This document shows, piece after piece, positions 54,122-63,859 of a stretch of 64,000 nucleotides of DNA. This stretch comes from Lentimicrobiaceae bacterium (GTDB lineage: Bacteria > Bacteroidota > Bacteroidia > Bacteroidales > F082): contig SUWS01000007.1 of the NCBI GenBank assembly GCA_015061365.1, positions 1-64,000 of the forward strand. The letters run 5' to 3'. The notes below the pieces were generated by a model. It made no database searches. It saw nothing but the letters and a program-made list of their open reading frames with translations, and had not been told where the DNA came from. The translations under genes and the position numbers were made by a program. Positions within the stretch are counted from its first letter, which is position 1, and the number at the start of each line of letters is the position of its first letter.

Positions 54122-55414
54122 ATGAAAACAAGAAAATTAAAAGCATTATTTTTGAATGAAGAATGGCTCATCGTGTTGATTGGATTGGTCATCTTAGCCT
54201 TGATAGCCATCTTTCCTGGATTTATGAATAACATCAAGATGTTAAAAGTAAGTACGCTTGACACAGCGACAGGATGGATAAATACAGCATATACTTTCGT
54301 GTTTCTTTTCATAGTGATATTAATTGCGGCTCTCGCTATGAAGAAACCTGCTAAAGGAATTTTCCTTTCGTTTTTAGTGATATTCATACTTACGATGTTG
54401 GCGCAGCTTTGTGCGAGTATTCCATTCTGTAAGGAATACGGTTTGGAAGCTGTTCTTTTTGCGGTTCTTTTCGGATTGATTATAAGTAATGTATTCGGTG
54501 TTCCTGAATGGCTCAAGCCTGCGATACAAAGTGAGTTTTATATTAAGATTGGTATTATCTGCTTAGGAGCCACTATCATTTTCGGTGAGATCATCAAATC
54601 AGGAGCATACGGACTTGCACAAGCATTATTGGTAGTTTTAGTTGTATGGTACTTTGCATTCTGGATTTCACGCAAATGGTTCGGCGTTGATGATGAGATG
54701 TCGACAATGATTGCGAGTTCTGTAAGTATATGCGGTGTTTCTGCCGCTATCGCCACTTGTGGTACTATCAGAGGCAACCAGAAAAAACTCAGCTATGTCA
54801 TTTCATTAGTGATGGTCGTAGCAATACCTATGTTATATATCATGCCTTTATTATGCGACTGGATACTTCCATTCATATTCCCTAATAACGACATAGCTGC
54901 GCAGCAGGTTGCAGGAGCATGGCTCGGTGGAACAATTGACACAACAGCTGCCGTTGCAGCATCAGGAGCTATTCTCGGTGATTTAGCTGGCGACACTGCT
55001 GTTATCGTGAAGGCATCACAAAATGTATTATTAGGTGTAGCTGCTTTTGCCATCTCGTTATTCTGGTCGGTGCGTGATACCAACAGCGTCATGGAAACAA
55101 AAGGTGTCACAATCTGGCATCGTTTCCCTAAGTTCGTATTAGGAATGGTTGTAGCATCTGCAGTGTTCAGCATCTGGTTTAAAGGCGGCATTGAAATCGA
55201 TGGCGCAATGGTAAAATACAAAGCAATAGCTAAGAACTTCCAGGGAATATTCTTCTCGATAGCATTCGTATGTATCGGCTTAGAAACACGCTTCAAGGAA
55301 ATATTCACTAAAGAAAACACACCTTCGCTAAAGGCATTCTTAACTGCACAGACATTCAATATCATCTTCACATTTATAGTGGCGGTTGTGATATTCGGAT
55401 TTATAGCGAACTGA
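54122..55414 (+). CDS. YeiH/UPF0324-family putative sulfate exporter
   Basis: 430 residues with about ten membrane helices. Typical segments are AVLFAVLFGLIISN, FYIKIGIICLGATIIFGEI, CGVSAAIATCGTIRG and GGTIDTTAAVAASGAILGD. The family is annotated as putative sulfate exporter on thin experimental ground; sulfonates or other anions are possible. It has an N-terminal extension of about 90 residues with two extra helices, usual in Bacteroidota members. Same strand as the porin, with the shared palindromic operator upstream. Confidence 0.85.
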   Translation: MKTRKLKALFLNEEWLIVLIGLVILALIAIFPGFMNNIKMLKVSTLDTATGWINTAYTFVFLFIVILIAALAMKKPAKGIFLSFLVIFILTMLAQLCASIPFCKEYGLEAVLFAVLFGLIISNVFGVPEWLKPAIQSEFYIKIGIICLGATIIFGEIIKSGAYGLAQALLVVLVVWYFAFWISRKWFGVDDEMSTMIASSVSICGVSAAIATCGTIRGNQKKLSYVISLVMVVAIPMLYIMPLLCDWILPFIFPNNDIAAQQVAGAWLGGTIDTTAAVAASGAILGDLAGDTAVIVKASQNVLLGVAAFAISLFWSVRDTNSVMETKGVTIWHRFPKFVLGMVVASAVFSIWFKGGIEIDGAMVKYKAIAKNFQGIFFSIAFVCIGLETRFKEIFTKENTPSLKAFLTAQTFNIIFTFIVAVVIFGFIAN

Positions 55415-55470
55415 TATAATCATAAAATCTGGAATTTTTTAGTTCCGGAATACTAAACATACAGTTCCCT

Positions 55471-55514
55471 AAAAAGCGAGAGCCTGAGATAATACTTCCC
55501 AGGCTCTCGCTTTT
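55471..55514. terminator. Bidirectional terminator after the YeiH gene
   Basis: AAAAGCGAGAGCCTG (55472-55486) and CAGGCTCTCGCTTTT (55500-55514) form a perfect 15-bp stem with A and T runs at its base, between convergent genes. Confidence 0.92.
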
Positions 55515-55546
55515 CAATTTTCAGTTTTCAATTTTCAATTCGATAT

Positions 55547-55696
55547 AGACGCACCAATTACATATTGCTTATTTTCAAAGGTGTAATGTGTCACGTCTCT
55601 ACGTCAATTGTAAACTGTTAATTGTCAATTGTTAATTTGTCAGACGCACCAATTACACCGTGTTTATTTTCAAAGGTGTAATGTGTCACGTCTCTA
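55547..55696. repeat. Two palindromic intergenic repeats (AGACGCACCAATTACA family)
   Basis: Units at 55547-55601 and 55642-55696 each run from AGACGCACCAATTACA to TGTAATGTGTCACGTCTCTA. They are inverted relative to those at 24905 and 25001 and are again separated by TTAATTGTCAATTG simple repeats. The gap 55415-55717 has no gene. Confidence 0.8.
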
Positions 55697-55717
55697 CAAT
55701 AATTTTCAACTTTCAAT

Positions 55718-57934
55718 TTATAATGATCCGTATATAGAAACAGGAGATAGCGTCATAGCGTAGAAAGCTCCGTAGCGAGGTATTCCAGTGAATTTAACCT
55801 TGCCGCTTGTCTCGTCATAACTGACTGTGCATTCGTGTAATATCTCTGTTTTAGGTTCTGTTTCTAAGTCGTCGGAGTCTGTGAGCCATACCTTTGTGAG
55901 CAGTCCTGTCGCGTTGTCGATTTCATAGCCCCATAAAGTTGTGGCGTGCATAAGACCTCCGTTAGCGTTTAATGATATTGTGAGAGACATCATTCCTCGT
56001 GACATATATTCGACTACCAAGTCGGAGAATTTCTTTAATCGGTCGATTCCGGAGAGTCCGGAGCCTCCGCCCCAGACGGTGTAGTTGTTTACGTCGATAC
56101 TTATGAGGTTGTCGAATTCTATTGTTCCAGGAACGATAACGTGCACATAGTCGTGGAATGTATTAGGAAGTATCTGACTTTCCCAGATGTCTTCATAATA
56201 TCCTCCGGAGTTCTCATCGAGAGGCACTGCTATAGAACCAGGAGAAGCGTATTGTTCGATGTTACGTCCGTTGAAATACCATTCAATTCCCATGGCGATG
56301 CTGCCGCCTCTTGAGTTATCCCATAACGAATGATACATATCCATCAACGCTAACTGATAAGTTCCGTTTGCTCCCGGACCAGTGACGGCATTAGCCGGCA
56401 AAGTGTTGCCTGCTGCTACGTATCGGTCTTGCCACCATTGTATGATATTGGAACATGACGCAGCCCAGCACATATTGATGTCGCCGTTGTCGCCCATGCC
56501 TACCTTATTCACATCGTACCATCCTGAATTGACGGTTACGCCTTCGGCAAAGACAATGGTAGTTCCTGTGTCGCTACCTGCCTCGGCAGTGAAACTTATT
56601 TCGTTTGAAATGACTTCGTTCTTCTTGGCGTATGCTGTATAAGTTCCTGGCGTGAAAGTCGAGAACTGATTGCCTGAGATAAGATTGTTATTCACATAAA
56701 TCTCCGATTGGTCGGTCACGTTGTCGCCGTCTTGAATAACGGTGAAACTAATTATATCAATGCCGTTTGCTGTGATGGAAGTCGTTGAAGCGGAGAGTTC
56801 AATAGGTTTCTCTGGTTCGATATATTCTTCCGCAGTTATGTTAAGTTCATTAGAAACAAGTTCTCCTTTCTTGGCGTTGACATTATAACTCCCGGCTGTC
56901 GTCGTAGTGAAACTATTCCCGTCTATTTTGTTTCCATTGACGAAAATCTCGACTTCGGAAGTCACGTCAATATTATCTTGTTTTACTGTAAATGTAACTG
57001 CGTCGATACCGTCGGCTATGATATTAGTCTTAGACGCAAAAAGCTCTATCGGTTTCTCAGGCTCTTCTGGCTCTTCAACTTCTTTTGCGTAGAACGAGAT
57101 TTCGTTTGATGTCACGTCGCCTCTTTTAGCGTAAGCAGAATATTCTCCCGCTGTCGTGGTGCTGAATTTATTTCCTTCTATCTTATTTCCGTTGACGTAG
57201 ATGTCGATATTATTGGTAATATTTCTTTTTCCTTCTGTCACGGTAAATATGATAGCGTCGATTCCGTCGGCGACGATAGTGTCGGTTGATGCTGCTATTA
57301 CGATAGGGATTTCAGGTTCTACATATTCTTTTGCGTAGAAAGAGATTTCGTTGGAGATGATGGTGTCGTTCTTCTTGGCATAAACGACGTAATCGCCTGA
57401 GGATTCTGTAGAGAAGACGTTGCTTTCTATTATGTTGTCGTTAACGAAAAACTTTACTGATGAAGTCACGTCGACGCTGTCTTGTATTGCGGTGAAATTC
57501 ACTGCGTCGATTCCGTTAGCTACGATAGTGTCGGTAGATGCTGTAAGGAAAATAGGACCTTCTAATTGCGGTTCTTCTGGGTTTTCTGGATTATCTGGTT
57601 CTTCAGGATCTTCTGGATTTTCAGGTTCTGGATTTTTAGCGGTGATGGTGACTTCATTAGAGTCGTGGCTTTTGCGTCTTGCGAAGAAAGTATATGACTT
57701 GGCTTCTGATGTTGAGAATACTGCGGTTCCAAGTTCGATGTTTCCATCTTTCAAAATGATCGTACTTTCATCAGTCACGTCTTTGCCTTCGCATAAGACT
57801 TTGAAGGTGACGAAATCTTCATCATCAGCGATGATTTCTTTTTTGTCGACGCTCAATGTTATAGGTTTGTCGGTTCTGTCGCATGAAGTGATGCAAATAA
57901 AAATTGTTGCAAAGAAGTAAAGTAATTTTTTCAT
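55718..57934 (-). CDS. Lipoprotein with five Ig-like repeats and an IdeS/Mac-type cysteine protease domain
   Basis: 738 residues. Lipobox ITSC (Cys18). Five tandem repeats of about 75-80 residues (about 24-100 and 127-455), each with xIxLxAS...IxANGIDxxxFTV and a closing SNEISFxAxE. An acidic Pro/Glu linker separates the first from the rest. The C-terminal domain (about 465-738) has the order of streptococcal IdeS: GWYDVNK, then CWAASCSNIIQWWQ (active Cys), HATTLWGYEIDNATG (His) and VWLTDSDDLETEP (Asp). IdeS cuts immunoglobulin G. Whether this protein cuts an immunoglobulin is unknown. Lipid anchoring plus a repeat stalk suggests surface display. Confidence 0.82.
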   Translation of the reverse strand: MKKLLYFFATIFICITSCDRTDKPITLSVDKKEIIADDEDFVTFKVLCEGKDVTDESTIILKDGNIELGTAVFSTSEAKSYTFFARRKSHDSNEVTITAKNPEPENPEDPEEPDNPENPEEPQLEGPIFLTASTDTIVANGIDAVNFTAIQDSVDVTSSVKFFVNDNIIESNVFSTESSGDYVVYAKKNDTIISNEISFYAKEYVEPEIPIVIAASTDTIVADGIDAIIFTVTEGKRNITNNIDIYVNGNKIEGNKFSTTTAGEYSAYAKRGDVTSNEISFYAKEVEEPEEPEKPIELFASKTNIIADGIDAVTFTVKQDNIDVTSEVEIFVNGNKIDGNSFTTTTAGSYNVNAKKGELVSNELNITAEEYIEPEKPIELSASTTSITANGIDIISFTVIQDGDNVTDQSEIYVNNNLISGNQFSTFTPGTYTAYAKKNEVISNEISFTAEAGSDTGTTIVFAEGVTVNSGWYDVNKVGMGDNGDINMCWAASCSNIIQWWQDRYVAAGNTLPANAVTGPGANGTYQLALMDMYHSLWDNSRGGSIAMGIEWYFNGRNIEQYASPGSIAVPLDENSGGYYEDIWESQILPNTFHDYVHVIVPGTIEFDNLISIDVNNYTVWGGGSGLSGIDRLKKFSDLVVEYMSRGMMSLTISLNANGGLMHATTLWGYEIDNATGLLTKVWLTDSDDLETEPKTEILHECTVSYDETSGKVKFTGIPRYGAFYAMTLSPVSIYGSL

Positions 57935-57977
57935 TTTATGAATTTTTTAGGCTAGACCCCATAAGATTGGGAGTTGA

Positions 57978-57985
57978 CAAAGATA
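57978..57985 (-). promoter_or_regulatory. Promoter -7 box for the IdeS-like gene
   Basis: TATCTTTG on the minus strand, 44 bases before the ATG at 57934. Confidence 0.5.
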
Positions 57986-58030
57986 ATCAAATAAATGAAT
58001 GGATTATACATTGGGAATTAAATTTATTTA

Positions 58031-58038
58031 TACCTTTG
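58031..58038 (+). promoter_or_regulatory. Promoter -7 box for the AlbA-domain gene
   Basis: TACCTTTG followed by CA. The ATG is 150 bases downstream; the leader contains an open frame without a start (LHKSEFELRKSIDAFDKV), perhaps a gene remnant. Confidence 0.45.
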
Positions 58039-58187
58039 CATACGTTTATGAAATCAATAATCAATGTATGCAGAAAGAATATAGAACTATATTAAATTGC
58101 ATAAATCAGAATTTGAACTTCGCAAATCTATTGACGCATTTGACAAGGTCAATAAAGTGTTTGATAAATAATTAAAATAAAGGAAAT

Positions 58188-59627
58188 ATGGATTGGAAAG
58201 AAAAAGCAATAAAGATATTAAGAGATAGTCTTTATCCTATTCCTGCTGAATTGAATGAATTGGATTGGAAAAGTGGTTTATCAGACAAATCTGAACGTCT
58301 TGCACAACATATCTCAGCATTTGCTAATATGAAGGGTGGTGGCATACTTGTGTATGGTGTAGATAATGATGGAACTTGTTTCACTCTGACAAAGGCTGAA
58401 GTTGATAAGACTGTGCAAACATTGGGAAACATTGCTCACAACAGTTTGGCTTACTCAATTCCTATCGAACATTCCGTAATGGAGTTTGATGGTCATTCAT
58501 TACTCTTTTTCTATATTCCTGAGCAAAGCGATAAACCTGTACATTTGCGTGGTAAAGATATTTACTTCTCATATTACCGTTCTGCTGGTCAAACTGTTAA
58601 GATGTCAAGAAATCAAGTAAAAGCACTGATTGCAACTTCGCAAGGAATAACTTTTGAGGCACAGATTGCTAAAAGTGGATTGAATAAAGATGATGTTTTG
58701 AATGTCTTAGATTATAAGGCTTTGTATAGAATTCTGGATAAGAATATTCCACAATCAACAGATTCCATCATAGAACGTCTTGCTGATTATAATCTATGCA
58801 AGCAAATAGGTGATGACTGGTCAATTACAAATTTGGGAGCAATCTTATTTGCAAACAAACTTCAGGATTTCCCCAATATAGTCGGTCATGAGGTTGTTGT
58901 GCGCAAATATGTAGGAACGAACAATAGACAGCAAGAATTTGAACAGCATGAGACATGTGGTTACGCTGTTGGCTTTGAAGGTTTGGTGGATCTTGTAATG
59001 CGAAATACCAGTGTTGAACAGATTGATATAAAACGTGAAGCTGTACCAACGTATCCCATAGTCGCAATTAGAGAATTTATAGCGAATGCACTCGTTCATC
59101 AAGATTTCGGTATCACTGGTATGCCCGTAACAATAGAGGTATTTTCGAATAGACTTTCGATAACTAATGCAGGTGCTCCACTTAATGATATAAATCGCTT
59201 GATAGATCTGCCACCTCAATCAAGAAATGAGCAATTGGCCCAAATGATGTTTACATTAGGTATTTGTGAGCGTCGTGGTAGCGGCATTGACCGAGCTATT
59301 GCTGCCGTTGAAAGCATGTATCTTCCACCAGTTAAATTCACAAAAAGTGAACAACATACAAGAGTTTTCTTATTCCCACAGAAAAGTCTTAAGGATATGA
59401 CAAAGCAGGAAAAAATCTCAGCATGTTATCAACATGCATGTCTTATGTATGAGGATGGGGAAAGAATAAACAATCAATCTGTTAGAGAGAGATTTGAATT
59501 ATCAAAGAATGATTCTTCTATAGCATCACGTATTATATCAGACACGTTGGAAGCTGGATTGATTAAGTCTGCTGATATAGAAACCGCTTCTAAAAAGTAT
59601 ATGACTTATATACCGTATTATGGGTAG
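58188..59627 (+). CDS. AlbA_2 (Schlafen-like) domain and HATPase_c_4 regulator
   Basis: 479 residues. N-terminal AlbA_2 domain (about 15-150) with ELNELDWKSGLSDK, ISAFANMKGGGILVYGVDNDG and a GKDIYFSYYRSAGQTVKMS motif. Then the HATPase_c_4 region (about 255-395) with AIREFIANALVHQDFG, VFSNRLSITNAG and GICERRGSGIDRAI, and a C-terminal winged-helix-like part. Such proteins are predicted ATP-binding transcriptional regulators and often sit in accessory DNA. No partner gene is adjacent; convergent to nothing, and followed by a 400-base gap. Confidence 0.85.
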   Translation: MDWKEKAIKILRDSLYPIPAELNELDWKSGLSDKSERLAQHISAFANMKGGGILVYGVDNDGTCFTLTKAEVDKTVQTLGNIAHNSLAYSIPIEHSVMEFDGHSLLFFYIPEQSDKPVHLRGKDIYFSYYRSAGQTVKMSRNQVKALIATSQGITFEAQIAKSGLNKDDVLNVLDYKALYRILDKNIPQSTDSIIERLADYNLCKQIGDDWSITNLGAILFANKLQDFPNIVGHEVVVRKYVGTNNRQQEFEQHETCGYAVGFEGLVDLVMRNTSVEQIDIKREAVPTYPIVAIREFIANALVHQDFGITGMPVTIEVFSNRLSITNAGAPLNDINRLIDLPPQSRNEQLAQMMFTLGICERRGSGIDRAIAAVESMYLPPVKFTKSEQHTRVFLFPQKSLKDMTKQEKISACYQHACLMYEDGERINNQSVRERFELSKNDSSIASRIISDTLEAGLIKSADIETASKKYMTYIPYYG

Positions 59628-60034
59628 TTTTATTTGCATAAGAAATCATTAGATGATATAATTGATTATTAATCAATGTGTTTTTTTTTGCAGAGTAAAT
59701 CCAAGGAAATAATTTAGCATTGGAATAGCAACACTAATTAAAGAGCATGAATAGACAACTTGTCACTTAACTTAATCACTTGTCGTGCCAAAGTGACCAA
59801 GTTAAGTGATAAAGTTATTTATATGTCGCACGTTAGTTGACGAACTTTACAGGAATCCCTTGTAAGATTATGGTTAAAACTTGACTAATGAAATAGCAGA
59901 GGATACGATAATATCGTGCTAAAAGGAATTTGGTTATAGGAATTGTAAATATATTTGAAATCCAAATATTATATTCTAAATTATTTTCATATTTTTGCAA
60001 CATAGAATTAACAAACAAATTAAATCATACAGTT
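59628..60034. other. Non-coding gap with a strong palindrome
   Basis: TCACTTAACTT (59763-59773) pairs perfectly with AAGTTAAGTGA (59799-59809), and inside TCACTT (59776-59781) pairs with AAGTGA (59791-59796), with only 9 bases in the loop. No T-run follows, so it is more like a binding site or RNA structure than a terminator. The rest of the gap shows no gene. Confidence 0.55.
59990..59997 (+). promoter_or_regulatory. Promoter -7 box for argF
   Basis: TATTTTTG followed by CAAC, 37 bases before the ATG at 60035. It lies inside the longer frame and so supports the start at 60035. Confidence 0.6.
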
Positions 60035-61036
60035 ATGGCATTCAACTTAAGAAACAGAAGCTTTTTGAAGTTATTAGACTTCACACCAAAGGAAATCCAA
60101 TACTTTTTAGATTTGGCTCGTGACCTCAAACGCGCTAAATATGCAGGTACAGAACAACAAAGATTAAAAGGCAAGAATATCGCCTTGATATTTGAAAAGA
60201 CTTCAACACGTACACGCTGCGCTTTCGAAGTAGCTGCATACGACCAAGGTGCTCACGCAACATATTTAGGACCTTCAGGCTCACAAATCGGTGTTAAAGA
60301 ATCAATGAAAGATACAGCTCGCGTCCTCGGTCGCATGTATGACGGTATCGAATATCGTGGATTCGACCAAGCAACAGTCGAAGAACTGGCTAAATACGCT
60401 GGCGTACCAGTATGGAACGGTTTGACAAACGAATTCCACCCAACACAAATCCTCGCTGACTTCTTGACAATGTCGGAACACACAGACAAACCTTTGAACA
60501 AAGTTACTTTCGCTTACGTTGGTGACGCTCGTTTCAACATGGGTAACTCTTTGATGGTCGGTGGCGCAAAAATGGGTATGGACGTGAGAATCGTAGCTCC
60601 AAAAGAATTACAACCAGACGCAGAACTCGTTTCAACATGTAAAGAAATAGCTAAAGAAACAGGCGCAACAGTGACAGTTACTGACAACGTTGAAGAAGGC
60701 GTTAAAGGCTGCGACTTCATCTATACAGACGTTTGGGTATCAATGGGCGAACCAGCTGAAGTATGGGCTCAACGTATCAGCATGTTGAAACCTTACCAGG
60801 TTAACGCTGAAATGATGAAGATGACTGGCAATCCAAAATGTAAGTTCATGCACTGCTTGCCAGCTTACCACAACTTGGAAACACAAGTCGGTCGCGACGT
60901 TCACAAACAATTCGGTCTCGATGGCATCGAAGTCACTGAAGAAGTTTTCGAATCAGAAAATTCTATCGTTTTCGACGAAGCTGAAAACAGAATGCACACC
61001 ATCAAGGCTGTTATGGTAGCAACATTAGGCGATTGA
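60035..61036 (+). CDS. argF: Ornithine carbamoyltransferase
   Basis: 333 residues from the ATG at 60035. Motifs: carbamoyl-phosphate site [12 protein letters not shown] (about 55-66), HPTQILADF (about 134), and the ornithine loop [16 protein letters not shown] (about 272). It forms citrulline from ornithine and carbamoyl phosphate, or the reverse. Length and the start [15 protein letters not shown] fit the ArcB-like subgroup, which can be catabolic; no arcA or arcC is adjacent, so the direction is not settled. Succinyl-ornithine variants of Bacteroidota lack this motif set. Codon use is strongly biased, suggesting high expression. Confidence 0.92.
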   Translation: MAFNLRNRSFLKLLDFTPKEIQYFLDLARDLKRAKYAGTEQQRLKGKNIALIFEKTSTRTRCAFEVAAYDQGAHATYLGPSGSQIGVKESMKDTARVLGRMYDGIEYRGFDQATVEELAKYAGVPVWNGLTNEFHPTQILADFLTMSEHTDKPLNKVTFAYVGDARFNMGNSLMVGGAKMGMDVRIVAPKELQPDAELVSTCKEIAKETGATVTVTDNVEEGVKGCDFIYTDVWVSMGEPAEVWAQRISMLKPYQVNAEMMKMTGNPKCKFMHCLPAYHNLETQVGRDVHKQFGLDGIEVTEEVFESENSIVFDEAENRMHTIKAVMVATLGD

Positions 61037-61077
61037 TGATATACAGAATATAGTATAAATATATTCCTCATAAAAAA

Positions 61078-61106
61078 GAAAGCTGCCCCGATTCGAGGCA
61101 GCTTTC
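61078..61106. terminator. Terminator between argF and glnA
   Basis: GAAAGCTGCC (61078-61087) pairs with GGCAGCTTTC (61097-61106), 10 bp, loop of 9, followed by TCTTTT; preceded by TAAAAAA, so it can serve both convergent genes. Confidence 0.9.
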
Positions 61107-61128
61107 TCTTTTATAAGATGACAAATAA

Positions 61129-62640
61129 TTATCCTACGTGGATGTTGTCGTTAACGACTTTCATGATTTTTTCAGTGTCGTTGCCGAGTTCTGCGCGGAG
61201 ATTAGCGTCGTTGAAGTTCTTGAGATATTTAATCATATAATCGACGATATTGTCTGAGAACACGCCTTTTGAAGTATATATCTCGCGGTCTTTTTCGAGT
61301 TCTTCTGCTGCTCTGTAGCATGAGTCTGGAAGTTGTTCGAGAGCGTCTTGAACTGATTTGTTCTTGTCGTCGTGGATGTTGACGCCGAGACCGACGTATG
61401 TTCTTTCAGCTACTTCAAGAGCTTCTGGTGATTCTAATCCGTAGCGTGCTGCTGCGCATAATGCTGCCATGAGGAGATATACATCTGCACTTGCGTCTGA
61501 GGCGCGCCATTCGAATGTCTGTTTATCGCTGAAATCTTTTGTTGAAGGTGTTTCGAGTGGGTTGCAGTTAGCGAGCATATCTTTGCCGTTGTTGATCCAT
61601 CCGAGAGGAACTCTGACCAACGCGCTTCTGTTTGAGAATGACCAGCACAATGAAGTAGGAGCTTCTTGATGAGGAACGAGACGTAAGAATGCCAATGGGT
61701 TAGGATTACCGAATGCTGGAAGTGAAGTACCTGCCATCATATAACCTGCGATAGCTTTCTTGCATACATCTGTCAATTCACCATTTTCAATCATGACTGA
61801 TTTTCCGTCTTTGGTGAACTTGCAGTGTACGTGCATACCTGAACCTGCCTTACCGACAGTGATCTTAGGAGCGAATGTCAAAGTTACTCCGTATTCGTAA
61901 GCGAGTTGACGCATGATCCATTTAGCGATAACTAATTGGTCGGCTGCGTCTTCAATATTTGTTGGTAAGAATTCGATTTCGTTTTGTTCGTAAATCTTTC
62001 CGTCTAATGTGAAGTTACCTACTTCTGAGTGTCCGTATTTTATCATGCCGCCTGCTTGAGCGATGAGACGCATTGCTTCAACGCGGTAGTCGGTGAATTT
62101 ATTGAAAGGACGGCTTTCGTGATAACCTTTTTGATCTGGAACAGGATATATTTCTTCGTCGTCGGCGATGATATAATATTCGAGTTCGCCCATTGTTTCC
62201 ATCTGCAATCCTGTTGATTCTTGGAATGCTCTGTGAGCTTTGCGGAGGATATATTCTGGTGAGCTTTCGAATGGGTTGCCTTCACGATCGTAGAATGAGC
62301 AGAGAATGTCCACTGTTGGGATTTCTGAGAATGGATTACGGAATGCTGTTCTGAATTTTGGTACGACATAAAGGTCGCTCTTGCCAGCTTCGATGAATGG
62401 GAAGAGACTTGAACCATCGACGCGTTCACCTGCTGAAAGGATATTCTCTAAGTGATCAACACTTTGGATGACGAAGTTTAAAGTCTTTAATTTACCATCC
62501 CAGCCACAATAGTGGAAGTTGATGAATTCAACACCGTTATCTTCGCAATAGCGAATGATGTCTTGTTTTGTAAATTCACGAGCTGGTTTTTGTAAATATT
62601 GAACCAGCGAATTAGGATTCATTTGAATGTTTGTGTTCAT
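61129..62640 (-). CDS. glnA: Glutamine synthetase, type I-like
   Basis: 503 residues. N-terminal beta-grasp with FINFHYCGWDGKLKTLNF, then the catalytic domain: MGELEYYI (metal Glu), NEIEFLPTN, SGMHVHCKF (metal/ammonium region), NRSALVRVP and FEWRASDASADVYLLMAA. The enzyme makes glutamine from glutamate, ammonia and ATP. Length and loops resemble the GSI group found in Bacteroidota alongside the larger GSIII. No adenylylation Tyr loop can be judged by eye. Single gene, with terminator downstream shared with argF. Confidence 0.92.
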   Translation of the reverse strand: MNTNIQMNPNSLVQYLQKPAREFTKQDIIRYCEDNGVEFINFHYCGWDGKLKTLNFVIQSVDHLENILSAGERVDGSSLFPFIEAGKSDLYVVPKFRTAFRNPFSEIPTVDILCSFYDREGNPFESSPEYILRKAHRAFQESTGLQMETMGELEYYIIADDEEIYPVPDQKGYHESRPFNKFTDYRVEAMRLIAQAGGMIKYGHSEVGNFTLDGKIYEQNEIEFLPTNIEDAADQLVIAKWIMRQLAYEYGVTLTFAPKITVGKAGSGMHVHCKFTKDGKSVMIENGELTDVCKKAIAGYMMAGTSLPAFGNPNPLAFLRLVPHQEAPTSLCWSFSNRSALVRVPLGWINNGKDMLANCNPLETPSTKDFSDKQTFEWRASDASADVYLLMAALCAAARYGLESPEALEVAERTYVGLGVNIHDDKNKSVQDALEQLPDSCYRAAEELEKDREIYTSKGVFSDNIVDYMIKYLKNFNDANLRAELGNDTEKIMKVVNDNIHVG

Positions 62641-62729
62641 ATCTTTTCTTTATAAATTTTAAATGATGATTCTTTTTTTATGCTTACAAACTTAGGTAAA
62701 ATAATTGGATAAAAAACAAAAACAGACAT

Positions 62730-63848
62730 TTATTTTTTCAAGACGTTAAAGTATGTCTTAAGAAGACTTTGTGCGGCGATATAAGCACTTGTTCTTTTTT
62801 CTTTTACGTCACTTTCGATGAGCGTTATCATATCCTTAATCAACGCATTCTGGTAGAAGTCGTCTCTCAGTGATTGCTCTATGCTGTCATACATTGTCTG
62901 CACATCTTGTTTAGCTCTTTTTTTTGCGAGATATCCCGACTTGCGGATGTTGTCGATATGTTCTGTCACCATTTTCCAGACTTCTGGCACGTTATGATGT
63001 GTTAACGCTGAGCAAGTCATCACATTTACTGGCTGACCTGATTCTGCGATAGGGAAGAGGTGAATTGCATTTTTTACTTCAGCCATGGCTCTGTTGGCTC
63101 TTTGTATGTTGTCGCCATCGGCTTTGTTGACGACAATACCGTCTGCCATTTCCATGATACCGCGTTTGATGCCTTGGAGTTCATCACCGGCTCCACCTAT
63201 TAGTATCAGCAAGAAGAAATCGACCATTGAGTAAACAGCTATTTCAGATTGACCTACGCCGACTGTTTCTACGAATATGGTGTCGAATCCTGCTGCTTCA
63301 CATAATATTATTGCCTCACGAGTTTTGCGAGCCACGCCGCCAAGAGTTCCCGCCGAAGCTGATGGACGGATATATACATTATGTTGTTGTGAGAGTTCTT
63401 CCATGCGGGTCTTGTCGCCGAGGATACTGCCCTTGGAACGCTGACTGCTCGGGTCGATGGCGAGGACTGCGAGACGATGTCCTTTGCGACTTAGTTCCAT
63501 TCCTAAGGCTTCAATGAAAGTGCTTTTTCCTGCGCCAGGAACACCGGTGATACCAAGACGTATCGCGTTGCCGGAATAGGGTAGACAAGCGGCTATGATG
63601 TCCTGAGCCATTTTCTGATGCTCTGTAAGCGCACTCTCGACTAAAGTAATGGCCTTACTTAAGACAACGATGTCGCCTTTGAGAATGCCGTCAACATAAT
63701 ATTCAAGAGGCATCAGCTTTTGACGTTTCGCCATCATGCGTTCTAAAGCCTTGGGATTTACTTGTATAGGTTGTTCTGAAGGTGCGCTCACTTGTAACGC
63801 CGATTCCCATTCGTGCTTCTGGTTTTCAAAATGATCATGCAATTCCAT
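62730..63848 (-). CDS. meaB: Methylmalonyl-CoA mutase-associated GTPase MeaB
   Basis: 372 residues. Walker A is GVPGAGKST (about 100), switch residues DPSSQRSKGSILGDKTRM, and the SIMIBI features VETVGVGQSE and VNKADGDN. MeaB protects and reloads methylmalonyl-CoA mutase with adenosylcobalamin, a step of the succinate-propionate route used by many Bacteroidota. The mutase genes are not in this window. The stop is 89 bases from glnA, and a partial gene ends 11 bases upstream, so it may be in an operon with it. Confidence 0.95.
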   Translation of the reverse strand: MELHDHFENQKHEWESALQVSAPSEQPIQVNPKALERMMAKRQKLMPLEYYVDGILKGDIVVLSKAITLVESALTEHQKMAQDIIAACLPYSGNAIRLGITGVPGAGKSTFIEALGMELSRKGHRLAVLAIDPSSQRSKGSILGDKTRMEELSQQHNVYIRPSASAGTLGGVARKTREAIILCEAAGFDTIFVETVGVGQSEIAVYSMVDFFLLILIGGAGDELQGIKRGIMEMADGIVVNKADGDNIQRANRAMAEVKNAIHLFPIAESGQPVNVMTCSALTHHNVPEVWKMVTEHIDNIRKSGYLAKKRAKQDVQTMYDSIEQSLRDDFYQNALIKDMITLIESDVKEKRTSAYIAAQSLLKTYFNVLKK

Positions 63849-63859
63849 GAGAAAATTAT

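Noticed and set aside
55547..55696. CRISPR array
   Set aside because: The two repeat units are themselves palindromic, only two per site, and are separated by simple repeats, not by unique spacers. No cas genes are present.
57420..57920. 166-codon plus-strand frame over the IdeS-like gene
   Set aside because: It is antisense to the Pro/Glu linker and Ig-like repeats and gives low-complexity Ser/Gly-rich sequence.
58065..58167. Possible small gene or gene remnant before the AlbA-domain gene
   Set aside because: One frame gives a 35-residue peptide from an ATG, another gives a more protein-like tail (SEFELRKSIDAFDKVNKVFD) but lacks a start codon. Too weak to call either.
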